From: Actinomadura violacea
Lineage (GTDB): Bacteria > Actinomycetota > Actinomycetes > Streptosporangiales > Streptosporangiaceae
DNA length: 64,000 bases
Assembly (NCBI RefSeq): GCF_017573465.1
Contig: NZ_JAGEPF010000022.1
Coordinates: 124,001-188,000, forward strand
Reading direction: 5' to 3'
This document shows positions 48,995-56,932 of this stretch, one piece after another. Both the position numbers and the translations under genes were made by a program. Numbering within the stretch: the stretch's first letter is position 1; each line of letters starts with the position of its first letter. The notes below the pieces were generated by a model that ran no database searches, was not told the origin of the DNA, and worked only from the letters and a program-made list of their open reading frames with translations.

Positions 48995-50461
48995 GTGGTC
49001 TGTGTGAGCATGCGTTACGTCAGCGGCACCCAACTGGCCCGGCTCCTCGGCGACGTCCCGCGCGAGCGGCCCGTGTACGCCGCGCTCGCCCGCGCCGTCC
49101 GCACCCTCGTGCTGGACGGCCGGCTCGCGCTGCGAACCCGGCTGCCGGCCGAACGCGACCTCGCCGCCGCGCTCGGCGTCAGCCGCACCACGGTCACCGC
49201 CGCCTACGACCGGCTGCGCGAGGAGGGCTACATCGAGAGCCGGCAGGGCGCGGGCAGCTGGACGGCGCTGCCGCCGGTCCGCATGTCGTCCGCCGAGCCG
49301 GCGCCCGGCGCGCGCTTCGGGAAGGCGCACCCGGTGCCCGACGACCCGGCGTTCATCGACCTCGGCTGCGCCACGCCCGGGGCCCCGGAGATCTTCGGCG
49401 AGGCGGTCGCCGCCGCGGTCGAGGAGCTGCCCCGCTACAGCGGCGGGCCCGGCTACGAGCCCGCCGGGCTGGCCGGGCTGCGCGAGGTGATCGCGGCGGG
49501 GTACGAGGCGCGCGGCGTGCCGACCCGCCCCGACCAGATCGTCGTCACGACCGGCGCGCAGCACGCGTTCACGCTGCTCACGCAGACGCTCGTCGAGCCG
49601 GGCGACCCGGTCATGGTGGAGCGCCCGACCTACCCGCACGCGCTCGGCGCGCTGCGGCGGCGCGGCGCCCGGCTCGTCCCCGTCGGGGTGAACGAGGGCT
49701 GGGACATGGAGCTGATCGCGGGCAGCATGCGGCAGGCCGCGGTCCGGATGGCGTACACGATCGCCGACTTCCACAACCCGACCGGCCGGCTGATGCCGGC
49801 CGACGACCGGGCCGCGCTGGTCGACGCGGCGCGCCGCGTGGACGCCTTCGTCGTCGCCGACGAGACGTTCGCCGACCTCGCGCACGACCCGGACGCGCCG
49901 CGCATGCCGCCGGTCGCCGCCTACGACACCGGCGGGCGCGTCGCCACCATCGGGTCGGCGTCCAAGCTGATGTGGGGCGGGCTGCGCATCGGCTGGATCC
50001 GCACCACCGGGCCGCTCGCCCGCCGGCTGGTGCTGGCCCGCGAGCCGTTCGACATGGCCAGCCCCGTGCTGGACCAGCTGATCGTCCGGGAGCTGCTGCT
50101 GCGGATCGAGGACGTGCGGGCCGAGCGCGCCGCGACCCTGCTGCGCAACCGGGACGCGCTCGCCGCCGCGCTGCGCGAGACGCTGCCGGGCTGGGAGTTC
50201 CGCCTGCCGGGCGGCGGCATGTCGCTGTGGGCGCGGCTCGGCGCGCCCGTCGCCACCGTGCTCGCCGAGACCGCCGAGCGGCTCGGCGTGCGGGTCGTCG
50301 CGGGCCCGGTGTTCGGGGTGGACGGCGTCCTGGAGGACTACGTCCGGCTGCCCTACGTCCTGCCGCCGGACACGCTGCGCGACGCGGTGGAGCGGCTCGC
50401 GCTCGCCTACCGCGACGTGCAGGCGGCCCCGGCGCCGCGGCCGCTGCCCGCCTACGTCTGA
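48995..50461 (+). CDS. MocR/PdxR-type regulator (GntR helix-turn-helix fused to aminotransferase fold), YczR-like
   Basis: A 488-residue fusion. Residues about 15-90 form a GntR-type winged helix (TRLPAERDLAAALGVSRTTVTAAYDRL). The rest is a fold-type I aminotransferase with GAQHAFTLLTQTL, DFHNPTGRLM, DETFADL and the PLP lysine K324 in SASKLMWGG. The start could be GTG 48995, GTG 49004 or ATG 49010; a CAATAT hexamer six bases before 48995 supports a leaderless first choice. Divergent yczE is its likely target. The 3' end runs into a 16-base tandem repeat. Confidence 0.9.
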   Translation: MVCVSMRYVSGTQLARLLGDVPRERPVYAALARAVRTLVLDGRLALRTRLPAERDLAAALGVSRTTVTAAYDRLREEGYIESRQGAGSWTALPPVRMSSAEPAPGARFGKAHPVPDDPAFIDLGCATPGAPEIFGEAVAAAVEELPRYSGGPGYEPAGLAGLREVIAAGYEARGVPTRPDQIVVTTGAQHAFTLLTQTLVEPGDPVMVERPTYPHALGALRRRGARLVPVGVNEGWDMELIAGSMRQAAVRMAYTIADFHNPTGRLMPADDRAALVDAARRVDAFVVADETFADLAHDPDAPRMPPVAAYDTGGRVATIGSASKLMWGGLRIGWIRTTGPLARRLVLAREPFDMASPVLDQLIVRELLLRIEDVRAERAATLLRNRDALAAALRETLPGWEFRLPGGGMSLWARLGAPVATVLAETAERLGVRVVAGPVFGVDGVLEDYVRLPYVLPPDTLRDAVERLALAYRDVQAAPAPRPLPAYV

Positions 50462-50549
50462 TCAGGCGGTGGTCTGATCAGGTGGTGGTCTGATCAGGTG
50501 GTGGTCTGATCAGGTGGCGGTCTGATCAGGTGGCGGTCTGATCAGGCGG
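50457..50549. repeat. 16-base tandem repeat beginning at the mocR stop codon
   Basis: Five full units (starts 50457, 50473, 50489, 50505, 50521) and a partial sixth. Unit: TCTGATCAGGTGGTGG, with T/C changes at two positions. Every unit contains the palindrome TGATCA; the first includes the stop codon TGA of the regulator gene. The array fills the convergent gap to the CBS gene. Confidence 0.9.
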
Positions 50550-50552
50550 CCG

Positions 50553-50987
50553 TCACGGCGCGCGCTGGATGTAGTCGACGAGGTGCTCGCGCTCGCTCTC
50601 CAGCTCGTCGATGGCGCTCTTGACGACGTCGCCGATGCTGACGATGCCGGCGAGGCGCCCGTCCTCCAGGACGGGGACGTGCCGGAACCGGTTCTCGGTC
50701 ATGGTGCGGCGCAGGTCCTCGACGTCGTCGGCGGGGGCGCAGGTGCGCACCTGCGCCGTCATGATCTCGGCGACGGGCGCGTCGAGCAGCGCCGCGCCGC
50801 GCTCGTGCATGCGCCGCACGACGTCGCGTTCGGTGACGATGCCGGCGATGGACGCGCCGTCCGGCGACACCACCGCCGCCCCGATGTTGTGCTCGGCGAG
50901 GACGGCGAGCAGCCGGCGCACGGTGGCGTCGGGCGTCACCGTCGCCACCGCGGCTCCCTTCCTGCGCAGGATCTCGCGAATCCGCAT
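50553..50987 (-). CDS. CBS-pair protein
   Basis: A 144-residue protein made of two CBS repeats. The first has VRRLLAVLAEHNIGAAVV and GIVTERDVVRRM; the second has LRRTMTENRFRHVPVLEDGRLAGIVSIGDVVKS. Such stand-alone pairs bind adenine nucleotides and regulate partners; none is adjacent. The ATG at 50987 has GGAGCGTGAGCC upstream. Confidence 0.9.
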   Translation of the reverse strand: MRIREILRRKGAAVATVTPDATVRRLLAVLAEHNIGAAVVSPDGASIAGIVTERDVVRRMHERGAALLDAPVAEIMTAQVRTCAPADDVEDLRRTMTENRFRHVPVLEDGRLAGIVSIGDVVKSAIDELESEREHLVDYIQRAP

Positions 50988-51206
50988 GGCTCACGCTCCG
51001 GTGCCGGTCTCGGACCCGTGGCGGGCGTCCGCCGGGGGGCTGTCTGTCCTGACAAGGTCGCACGGTTCGGCGTCCGGGAAAACCCCGGCACGGTACATCA
51101 TTTCCGGATCGGCGGCGGCGCGGCGGCGCGCCGGGGGATGCCCGGCGCGTCCTGACAGGTCGTGTTCACCCGACCCCGGTCCGTGGAAGTGGATCTCCGG
51201 TCACGT

Positions 51207-51212
51207 AATGTG
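51207..51212 (+). promoter_or_regulatory. Putative -10 hexamer TAATGT upstream of ndh
   Basis: TAATGT lies 51 bases before the GTG at 51264, in a 276-base gap without a gene. An exact dyad TCACT-C-AGTGA (51223-51233) just downstream could be an operator. Confidence 0.35.
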
Positions 51213-51263
51213 GTCTCTTGATCACTCAGTGAACGCCGTCCCGAGGTGACCAGGGAGCCCGCC

Positions 51264-52565
51264 GTGCCCGTACCGCGAATTGTGATCATGGGCGCCGGCT
51301 TCGCCGGCTACAACACCGCCCGCACACTGGAGCGCCTGCTCCGGCCCGCCAAGGCCGAGATCGTGATGGTCGCGCCGTTCGGCTACACGCTCTACCAGCC
51401 GCTGCTGCCGCAGGTGGCGGGCGGCGTGCTGGACCCGCGCGCCATCGCCGGGCCGCTGCACCGGCTGCTGGACCGCACCCAGCTGCTGCCGGGCAAGGTG
51501 CGCGGCGCGGACCTGCACGAGCGGACCGTCGACGTCGAGAAGATCGACGGGACGAAGGTGACGGTGCACTACGACCGGCTCGTCCTCGCGGCGGGCAGCA
51601 TCACCCGCACCTTCGACATCGCCGGCCTGAGGGAGCACGCGCACGGCCTGAAGAACCTCGCCGAGGCGGTCTACCTGCGCGACCACGTGATCGCCCAGCT
51701 GGAGCTGGCGAACGCGAGCATGGACCCGGCGGAGCGGGCCGCGCGGCTGGGGTTCCTGGTCGTCGGCGGCGGCTACTCCGGCGTGGAGACCTGCGCGAAC
51801 CTGCAGCTGCTCACCACCAAGGCGCTGCGCCGCTTCCCGCGGCTGGATCCGGCGCTGCTCACTTGGACGCTGATCGACATCGCGCCGAAGCTGCTGCCGG
51901 AGCTCGGCGAGCGGCTCGGCCGGGAGGCGATGCGGCTGCTCAGCCGCCGCGGCGTCGACATCCGGCTCGGCACCACCCTGGAGCGGCTGGAACCGCATCA
52001 GGCGCACCTGACCGACGGGACGACGCTGCCGTGCCGCACCGCGATCTGGACGGCCGGCGTCACCCCCAGCCCGGTGATCTCCACGCTGAACCTGCCGACC
52101 GACCGCGGCCGGGTCCGGGTCGGCGCCGACCTGCGGCTCGAGGGCTTCCCCGAGGTGTACGCGGTCGGCGACGCGGCCGCCGTCCCCGACCTGGTGCGGG
52201 GCGGCGACGCGATGTGCCCGCCGACGGCCCAGCACGCGACCCGGCAGGCCCGCGTCGCCGCGCACAACATCGCCGCCTCGCTGCTCGGCCACGAGCCCCG
52301 CGAGTACCGGCACAAGGACCTCGGCCTCGTCGTCGACCTCGGCGGCGTGCAGGCGGTCGCGCGGCCCTTCGGGGTGGAGCTGACCGGCATCGTCGCGCAG
52401 GCCGTCACCCGCGGATACCACCTGGTGACGGTCCCGTCGGCGTCGGCGCGGGCGCGGGTGCTCGGCCAGTGGCTGATCCACGCGGCGGCCGGCGACGACC
52501 TCATCCGGCTCGGGCTGCTCGACCCCCGCACCAGCAGCCTCGTCGACGTCGAGCACAGCTTGTGA
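51264..52565 (+). CDS. ndh: Type II NADH dehydrogenase (NDH-2 family)
   Basis: Single-subunit FAD enzyme passing electrons from NADH to quinone without proton pumping; 433 residues. The GTG at 51264 has AGGGAG six bases upstream, better than a GTG at 51246. FAD-binding IVIMGAGFAGYNTA starts the protein, VLAAGS follows near residue 110, the NADH fold is FLVVGGGYSGVE (about 165), and the second FAD motif is VYAVGDAAAVPD. PPTAQHATRQA is the quinone-site region. A C-terminal amphipathic helix is not obvious. The stop overlaps the solute-binding protein GTG (GTGA). Confidence 0.9.
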   Translation: MPVPRIVIMGAGFAGYNTARTLERLLRPAKAEIVMVAPFGYTLYQPLLPQVAGGVLDPRAIAGPLHRLLDRTQLLPGKVRGADLHERTVDVEKIDGTKVTVHYDRLVLAAGSITRTFDIAGLREHAHGLKNLAEAVYLRDHVIAQLELANASMDPAERAARLGFLVVGGGYSGVETCANLQLLTTKALRRFPRLDPALLTWTLIDIAPKLLPELGERLGREAMRLLSRRGVDIRLGTTLERLEPHQAHLTDGTTLPCRTAIWTAGVTPSPVISTLNLPTDRGRVRVGADLRLEGFPEVYAVGDAAAVPDLVRGGDAMCPPTAQHATRQARVAAHNIAASLLGHEPREYRHKDLGLVVDLGGVQAVARPFGVELTGIVAQAVTRGYHLVTVPSASARARVLGQWLIHAAAGDDLIRLGLLDPRTSSLVDVEHSL

Positions 52566-53854
52566 CGAGCGCGCTGCCGATGGGGCGGGCACTGTCCCCG
52601 GCGGGCGCGCCCGCCGGGCGCCGCGCGATGGCGGCGCTGACGGCCGTACTGACCGCGGGCCTGGCGGCGGCCTGCGCGTCGGGCGCGTCGGGCACCCGTG
52701 TCGTGAACCTCTACAACGCGCCGCAGGAGAGCATCGGCGCGATCGCCGGCCGGTGCAACCGGGAGGCGCACGGCCGGTACCGGATCGTCGTCAACACGCT
52801 GCCGCGCGGCGCCGACGACCAGCGCGAGCAGCTGGTCCGGCGGCTGGCGGCCCGCGACTCCGGGCTGGACGTCCTCGGTCTCGACGTGACCTGGACGGCG
52901 GAGCTCGCCGAGGCCGGCTGGATCCGCGAATGGACCGGCCGGTACGCGCAGGAGGCCAGCAAGGGCACCCTGCCGGGCCCGCTGTCCACCGCGACCTGGC
53001 AGGGCAGGCTCTATGCGGCGCCGTACAACACCAACGTCCAGCTGCTCTGGTACCGCTCGGACCTGATGCCCGACCCGCCGTCCACCTGGGCCGGGCTGAT
53101 CCAGGCGTCGGAACGGCTGGCGGCCGAGGGGAAGCCGCACTACGGGGAGGTCACCGGCGCGCAGTTCGAGGGGCTCGTCGTCTGGTTCAACAGCCTCGTC
53201 GCGTCCGCCGGCGGGCGGATCCTCAGCCCCGACGGCCGGCGGGTCGAGCTCGGGCCGTCCGCGCTGACCGCGCTGCGGACGATGCGGCGGTTCGCCCGGT
53301 CCAAGGCCGCCGACCCGTCGATCTCCAACACCAAGGAGGACGACGCGCGCCTGGCGGTCGAGTCCGGGCGCGGCGCCTACGAGATCAACTGGCCGTTCGT
53401 GTACGCGTCGATGGCCACGCTCCAGCCCAAGCTGCTGAAGAAGTTCAAGTGGGCGCCCTACCCCGGCATCACCGGGCCGGGCCGCGCGCCGCTCGGCGGG
53501 GCGAACTTCGCCGTCAGCCGCTACTCCGCCAAGCCCGACGCCGCGTTCCAGGCGGCGCTGTGCCTGCGCGACCCGGAGAGCCAGCGCACCGCCGCGATCC
53601 AGGACGGGCTCCCGCCGGCCGTCGAGTCGGTGTACTGGGCGCCCGGCATGGCGAAGGCGTACCCGATGCGGCAGGCGATCCTCGACTCCCTGAAGACCGC
53701 CGCCGCCCGTCCCATGACCCCCACCTACCAGAACGTGTCGACGGTGTCGGCGGTGCGGCTGTCGCCGCCGAAGTCCATCGACCCGCCCCGCACGCTGCGC
53801 TCGCTGCGGGGCCTCATCGAGGACGCGTTGCAGAGCAAGGGGGTGCTTCCTTGA
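52562..53854 (+). CDS. lpqY: LpqY-like trehalose/disaccharide-binding lipoprotein
   Basis: Extracellular solute-binding lipoprotein, about 430 residues. A hydrophobic signal ends in the lipobox LAAAC (about residue 40). The mature part matches mycobacterial LpqY in arrangement: AGRCN, LPRGADDQREQL, LDVLGLDVTWTAELAEAGW, LPGPLSTATW, NTNVQLLWYRSDLMPDPPSTW, GLVVWFN and the C-terminal YPMRQAI. The GTG at 52562 overlaps the ndh stop; an ATG at 52580 is an alternative. With sugABC-like genes downstream it should import trehalose or a related disaccharide. Confidence 0.88.
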   Translation: MTSALPMGRALSPAGAPAGRRAMAALTAVLTAGLAAACASGASGTRVVNLYNAPQESIGAIAGRCNREAHGRYRIVVNTLPRGADDQREQLVRRLAARDSGLDVLGLDVTWTAELAEAGWIREWTGRYAQEASKGTLPGPLSTATWQGRLYAAPYNTNVQLLWYRSDLMPDPPSTWAGLIQASERLAAEGKPHYGEVTGAQFEGLVVWFNSLVASAGGRILSPDGRRVELGPSALTALRTMRRFARSKAADPSISNTKEDDARLAVESGRGAYEINWPFVYASMATLQPKLLKKFKWAPYPGITGPGRAPLGGANFAVSRYSAKPDAAFQAALCLRDPESQRTAAIQDGLPPAVESVYWAPGMAKAYPMRQAILDSLKTAAARPMTPTYQNVSTVSAVRLSPPKSIDPPRTLRSLRGLIEDALQSKGVLP

Positions 53855-54786
53855 ACGAGGAGGTCAGCAGCGCGGAGGCCATCCCGGTCCCGGGCCGGGC
53901 GGCGGCCGTGCCGAGCGCCAACCGCAGGTCCGAGCGGCGGCTCGGGTGGATGCTGTGCGCGCCCGCCGCCGTGGTGATGCTGGCGGTCACCGGGTGGCCC
54001 ATCGTCTACTCGGTGCTGCTGTCGCTGCAGCGCTTCGACCTGCGCTTCCCCGCCCGCAAGGCGTGGATCGGGGTGGACAACTACACGACGGTGCTGGGCA
54101 GCTCGTTCTGGTGGAACGCGTTCGCCGTCACGGTGCTCGTCACGGTCGTCAGCGTCGCGGTGGAGCTGGTCCTCGGCATGGTGATCGCGCTGGTGATGTA
54201 CCGGACGATCGTCGGCCGCGGCCTGGTGCGCGCCGTGGTGCTCATCCCGTACGGGATCGTCACCGTCGCCGCCGCCTACGGCTGGAAGTACGCCTGGACG
54301 CCCGGGACCGGGTTCCTCGCGCGGCTGCTGCCGGCGGGGGCGGCGCCGCTCACCGACCACTTCCCGGCCATCGGGATCATCATCCTCGCGGAGATCTGGA
54401 AGACGACCCCGTTCATGGCGCTGCTGCTGATGGCGGGGCTGGCGCTGGTGCCCGAGGACACGCTGAAGGCCGCGTCCACCGACGGCGCCACCGCCTGGCA
54501 GCGCTTCACCAAGATCACGCTGCCGCTGATGAAGCCGGCGATCCTGGCCGCGCTGCTGTTCCGCACGCTGGACGCCTTCCGGATCTTCGACGACATCTTC
54601 GTGCTCACCAACGGCGCGCAGAACACCAGCTCGGTGTCGCTGATCGCCTACCACAACCTGATCGGCGGCCTGAACCTCGGCATCGGCTCCACCATGTCGG
54701 TGCTGATCTTCCTGGCCGTCGCCCTGATCGCGTTCGTGTTCGTCAAGGTGCTCGGCACGAGCACCCCCGACGCGGGGAGGCGCTGA
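53851..54786 (+). CDS. sugA: Sugar ABC transporter permease, SugA-like
   Basis: Permease of 311 residues with six helices. The TTG at 53851 overlaps the lpqY stop (TTGA) and has AAGGGGG upstream. The long cytosolic N-terminus is followed by the first helix (MLCAPAAVVMLAV). The EAA loop AASTDGATAWQRFTKITLP contacts the ATPase. It pairs with sugB, whose ATG overlaps its stop by one base. Confidence 0.9.
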   Translation: MNEEVSSAEAIPVPGRAAAVPSANRRSERRLGWMLCAPAAVVMLAVTGWPIVYSVLLSLQRFDLRFPARKAWIGVDNYTTVLGSSFWWNAFAVTVLVTVVSVAVELVLGMVIALVMYRTIVGRGLVRAVVLIPYGIVTVAAAYGWKYAWTPGTGFLARLLPAGAAPLTDHFPAIGIIILAEIWKTTPFMALLLMAGLALVPEDTLKAASTDGATAWQRFTKITLPLMKPAILAALLFRTLDAFRIFDDIFVLTNGAQNTSSVSLIAYHNLIGGLNLGIGSTMSVLIFLAVALIAFVFVKVLGTSTPDAGRR

Positions 54787-55616
54787 TGGACCGCACCGCA
54801 GGCGGGATCACCCGCTGGAGCCTGGTCAACCTGCTGGTCGTGCTGTACGCGCTGGTCCCGGTGGCGTGGATCGCGTCGCTGTCGTTCAAGGACCCGGCCG
54901 CCCTGTCCAACGGCGCGTTCCTCCCGACCAAGTGGACCCTGCGCAACTACCGCGGCATCTTCGACAACGCGGACTTCGTGCGCGGGCTCGGCAACTCGAT
55001 CGGCATCGGGATCGTCTCGACCCTGGTCGCGATCGCGATCGGCACCATGGCCGCGTACGCGGTGGCCCGGCTGGACTTCCCCGGCAAGCCGCTGGTGCTC
55101 GGGCTGTCCCTGCTGATCGCGATGTTCCCGCAGATCTCGCTGGTCACGCCGCTGTTCGAGATCGAGCGGACGCTCGGGCTGTTCGACACCTGGCCGGGCC
55201 TGATCCTGCCGTACATCACGTTCGCGCTGCCGCTGACCATCTACACGCTGTCGACGTTCTTCAAGGAGATCCCATGGGACCTGGAGAAGGCCGCCAAGAT
55301 GGACGGCGCCACCCCGTTCCAGGCGTTCCGGCGGGTCATCGTCCCGCTCGCCACGCCCGGCGTGGTGACGACCGCGATCCTGGCGTTCATCCTGTGCTGG
55401 AACGACTTCCTGTTCTCCATCTCGCTGACGTCCTCCAGCCGGGCCCGGACCGCGCCGGCGACGATCTCGTTCTTCACCGGGTCGTCGCAGTTCGAGAACC
55501 CGACCGGGTCGATCGCCGCGGCCGCCATCGTCATCACGGTGCCGATCGTGGTGTTCGTGCTGGTGTTCCAGCGCCGGATCGTCGCCGGGCTGACGTCCGG
55601 CGCGGTGAAGGGATGA
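54786..55616 (+). CDS. sugB: Sugar ABC transporter permease, SugB-like
   Basis: Second permease, 276 residues and six helices. The EAA loop reads KAAKMDGATPFQAFRRVIVP. FILCWNDFLFSI is the conserved late helix of the carbohydrate-uptake (MalG) group. It forms the membrane channel together with SugA. Confidence 0.92.
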   Translation: MDRTAGGITRWSLVNLLVVLYALVPVAWIASLSFKDPAALSNGAFLPTKWTLRNYRGIFDNADFVRGLGNSIGIGIVSTLVAIAIGTMAAYAVARLDFPGKPLVLGLSLLIAMFPQISLVTPLFEIERTLGLFDTWPGLILPYITFALPLTIYTLSTFFKEIPWDLEKAAKMDGATPFQAFRRVIVPLATPGVVTTAILAFILCWNDFLFSISLTSSSRARTAPATISFFTGSSQFENPTGSIAAAAIVITVPIVVFVLVFQRRIVAGLTSGAVKG

Positions 55617-55625
55617 GGCGGCTCG

Positions 55626-56804
55626 ATGGCTGAGATCGTTCTGTCCGGGGTCACCAAGCGCTACCCCGACGGCACCACCGCGGTGCAGGACCTGGACCTG
55701 TCGATCGCCGACCGGGAGTTCATCATCCTGGTCGGCCCGTCCGGCTGCGGGAAGTCCACCACCCTGAACATGATCGCCGGGCTGGAGGACATCAGCGAGG
55801 GCGAGCTGCTCATCGACGGCCGGCGCGTCAACGACCGGGCGCCGCGCGACCGCGACATCGCGATGGTGTTCCAGTCGTACGCGCTGTACCCGCACATGAC
55901 CGTCCGGGAGAACATCGGCTTCCCGCTGCGGCTCGCCCGGATGGGCAAGGCGGAGGCCAACGCCAAGATCGAGGAGGCGGCGCGGATCCTGGCGATCGAG
56001 CCGTTCCTGGACCGGCGGCCCGCGCACCTGTCGGGCGGGCAGCGCCAGCGGGTGGCGATGGGCCGCGCCATCGTCCGCAACCCCAAGGCGTTCCTGATGG
56101 ACGAGCCGCTGTCCAACCTGGACGCCAAGCTGCGGGTGCAGATGCGCACGATGATCTCGCGGCTGCAGAACCAGCTCGGCACCACCACCGTGTACGTCAC
56201 GCACGACCAGACCGAGGCGATGACGCTCGGCGACCGGATCGTGCTGATGCGGCGCGGGATCGTCCAGCAGGTCGGCACGCCGGAGGAGCTGTACGACCAT
56301 CCGCACAACCTGTTCGTCGCCGGGTTCATCGGCTCGCCGTCGATGAACTTCCTGCCCGCCGACGTCTCGGGGGGCGCGCTGCACTCGGTGCTCGGCGAGA
56401 TCCCGCTGTCGGACCGGATGCGGCGGGCGCTGTCGGCGCACCACTCGCCGGACCGGGTCGTGATGGGGGTGCGGCCGGAGGCGTTCGCGGACGCGAGCCT
56501 CGACCGCCGCCGCGAGCAGGACGCCGGCGAGCTCACCTTCGGCGGGCGCGTCGAGATCCTGGAGTCGCTCGGCGCGGAGAAGTTCGCCTACATCGACCTG
56601 GAGCCGGGCACGGTGGTCGACTCCGAGCACCTCGCGGACGCGTTCCAGGGCCATTCCCCGGGCCACCGGCACGCGCAGATCGTCGCGCGCCTGGACCCGC
56701 GGTCCGAGGCGCGCGAGGGCCGTCCGCTCGACCTGGAGTACGACCCGGCCTCGATCCACCTCTTCGAGCCCGAGACGGGCCTGAACCTGACCGAGCACGT
56801 CTGA
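55626..56804 (+). CDS. sugC: Sugar ABC transporter ATPase, SugC/MsmK/UgpC type
   Basis: ATP-binding subunit, 392 residues. Walker A GPSGCGKST, Q-loop VFQSYALYPHMTV, signature LSGGQRQRVAMG, Walker B FLMDEPLSNLD and switch THDQTEA are intact. The C-terminal 150 residues form the regulatory MalK-like OB domain (MGVRPEAFADA). GATGAGGCGG is the spacer after sugB. It ends the ndh-lpqY-sugABC block. Confidence 0.94.
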   Translation: MAEIVLSGVTKRYPDGTTAVQDLDLSIADREFIILVGPSGCGKSTTLNMIAGLEDISEGELLIDGRRVNDRAPRDRDIAMVFQSYALYPHMTVRENIGFPLRLARMGKAEANAKIEEAARILAIEPFLDRRPAHLSGGQRQRVAMGRAIVRNPKAFLMDEPLSNLDAKLRVQMRTMISRLQNQLGTTTVYVTHDQTEAMTLGDRIVLMRRGIVQQVGTPEELYDHPHNLFVAGFIGSPSMNFLPADVSGGALHSVLGEIPLSDRMRRALSAHHSPDRVVMGVRPEAFADASLDRRREQDAGELTFGGRVEILESLGAEKFAYIDLEPGTVVDSEHLADAFQGHSPGHRHAQIVARLDPRSEAREGRPLDLEYDPASIHLFEPETGLNLTEHV

Positions 56805-56869
56805 CCGCCGCCTGGAGCGGAAGGCGGCGGTCAGACGGCTCTTGCCGGGGGTGTGGGGTGGCTTCGTTG

Positions 56870-56923
56870 ACTTGCGGCGTGTCGGCCTTATGGAGGCGGT
56901 TTTAAGGCCGACACGCCGCAAGT
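56870..56923. repeat. Long palindrome at a convergent junction (copy 2)
   Basis: Exact 21-base arms, 56870-56890 and 56903-56923, around a 12-base loop. Outer part ACTTGCGGCG / CGCCGCAAGT and flanks TCGTTG/GAACG equal those of the element at 38878; inner bases differ but stay paired. It lies between the convergent sugC and carotenoid-desaturase-like genes. Confidence 0.88.
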
Positions 56924-56932
56924 GAACGTGGC

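Noticed and set aside
50457..50549. CRISPR array
   Set aside because: The 16-base units are directly adjacent without spacers, and no cas gene is present.
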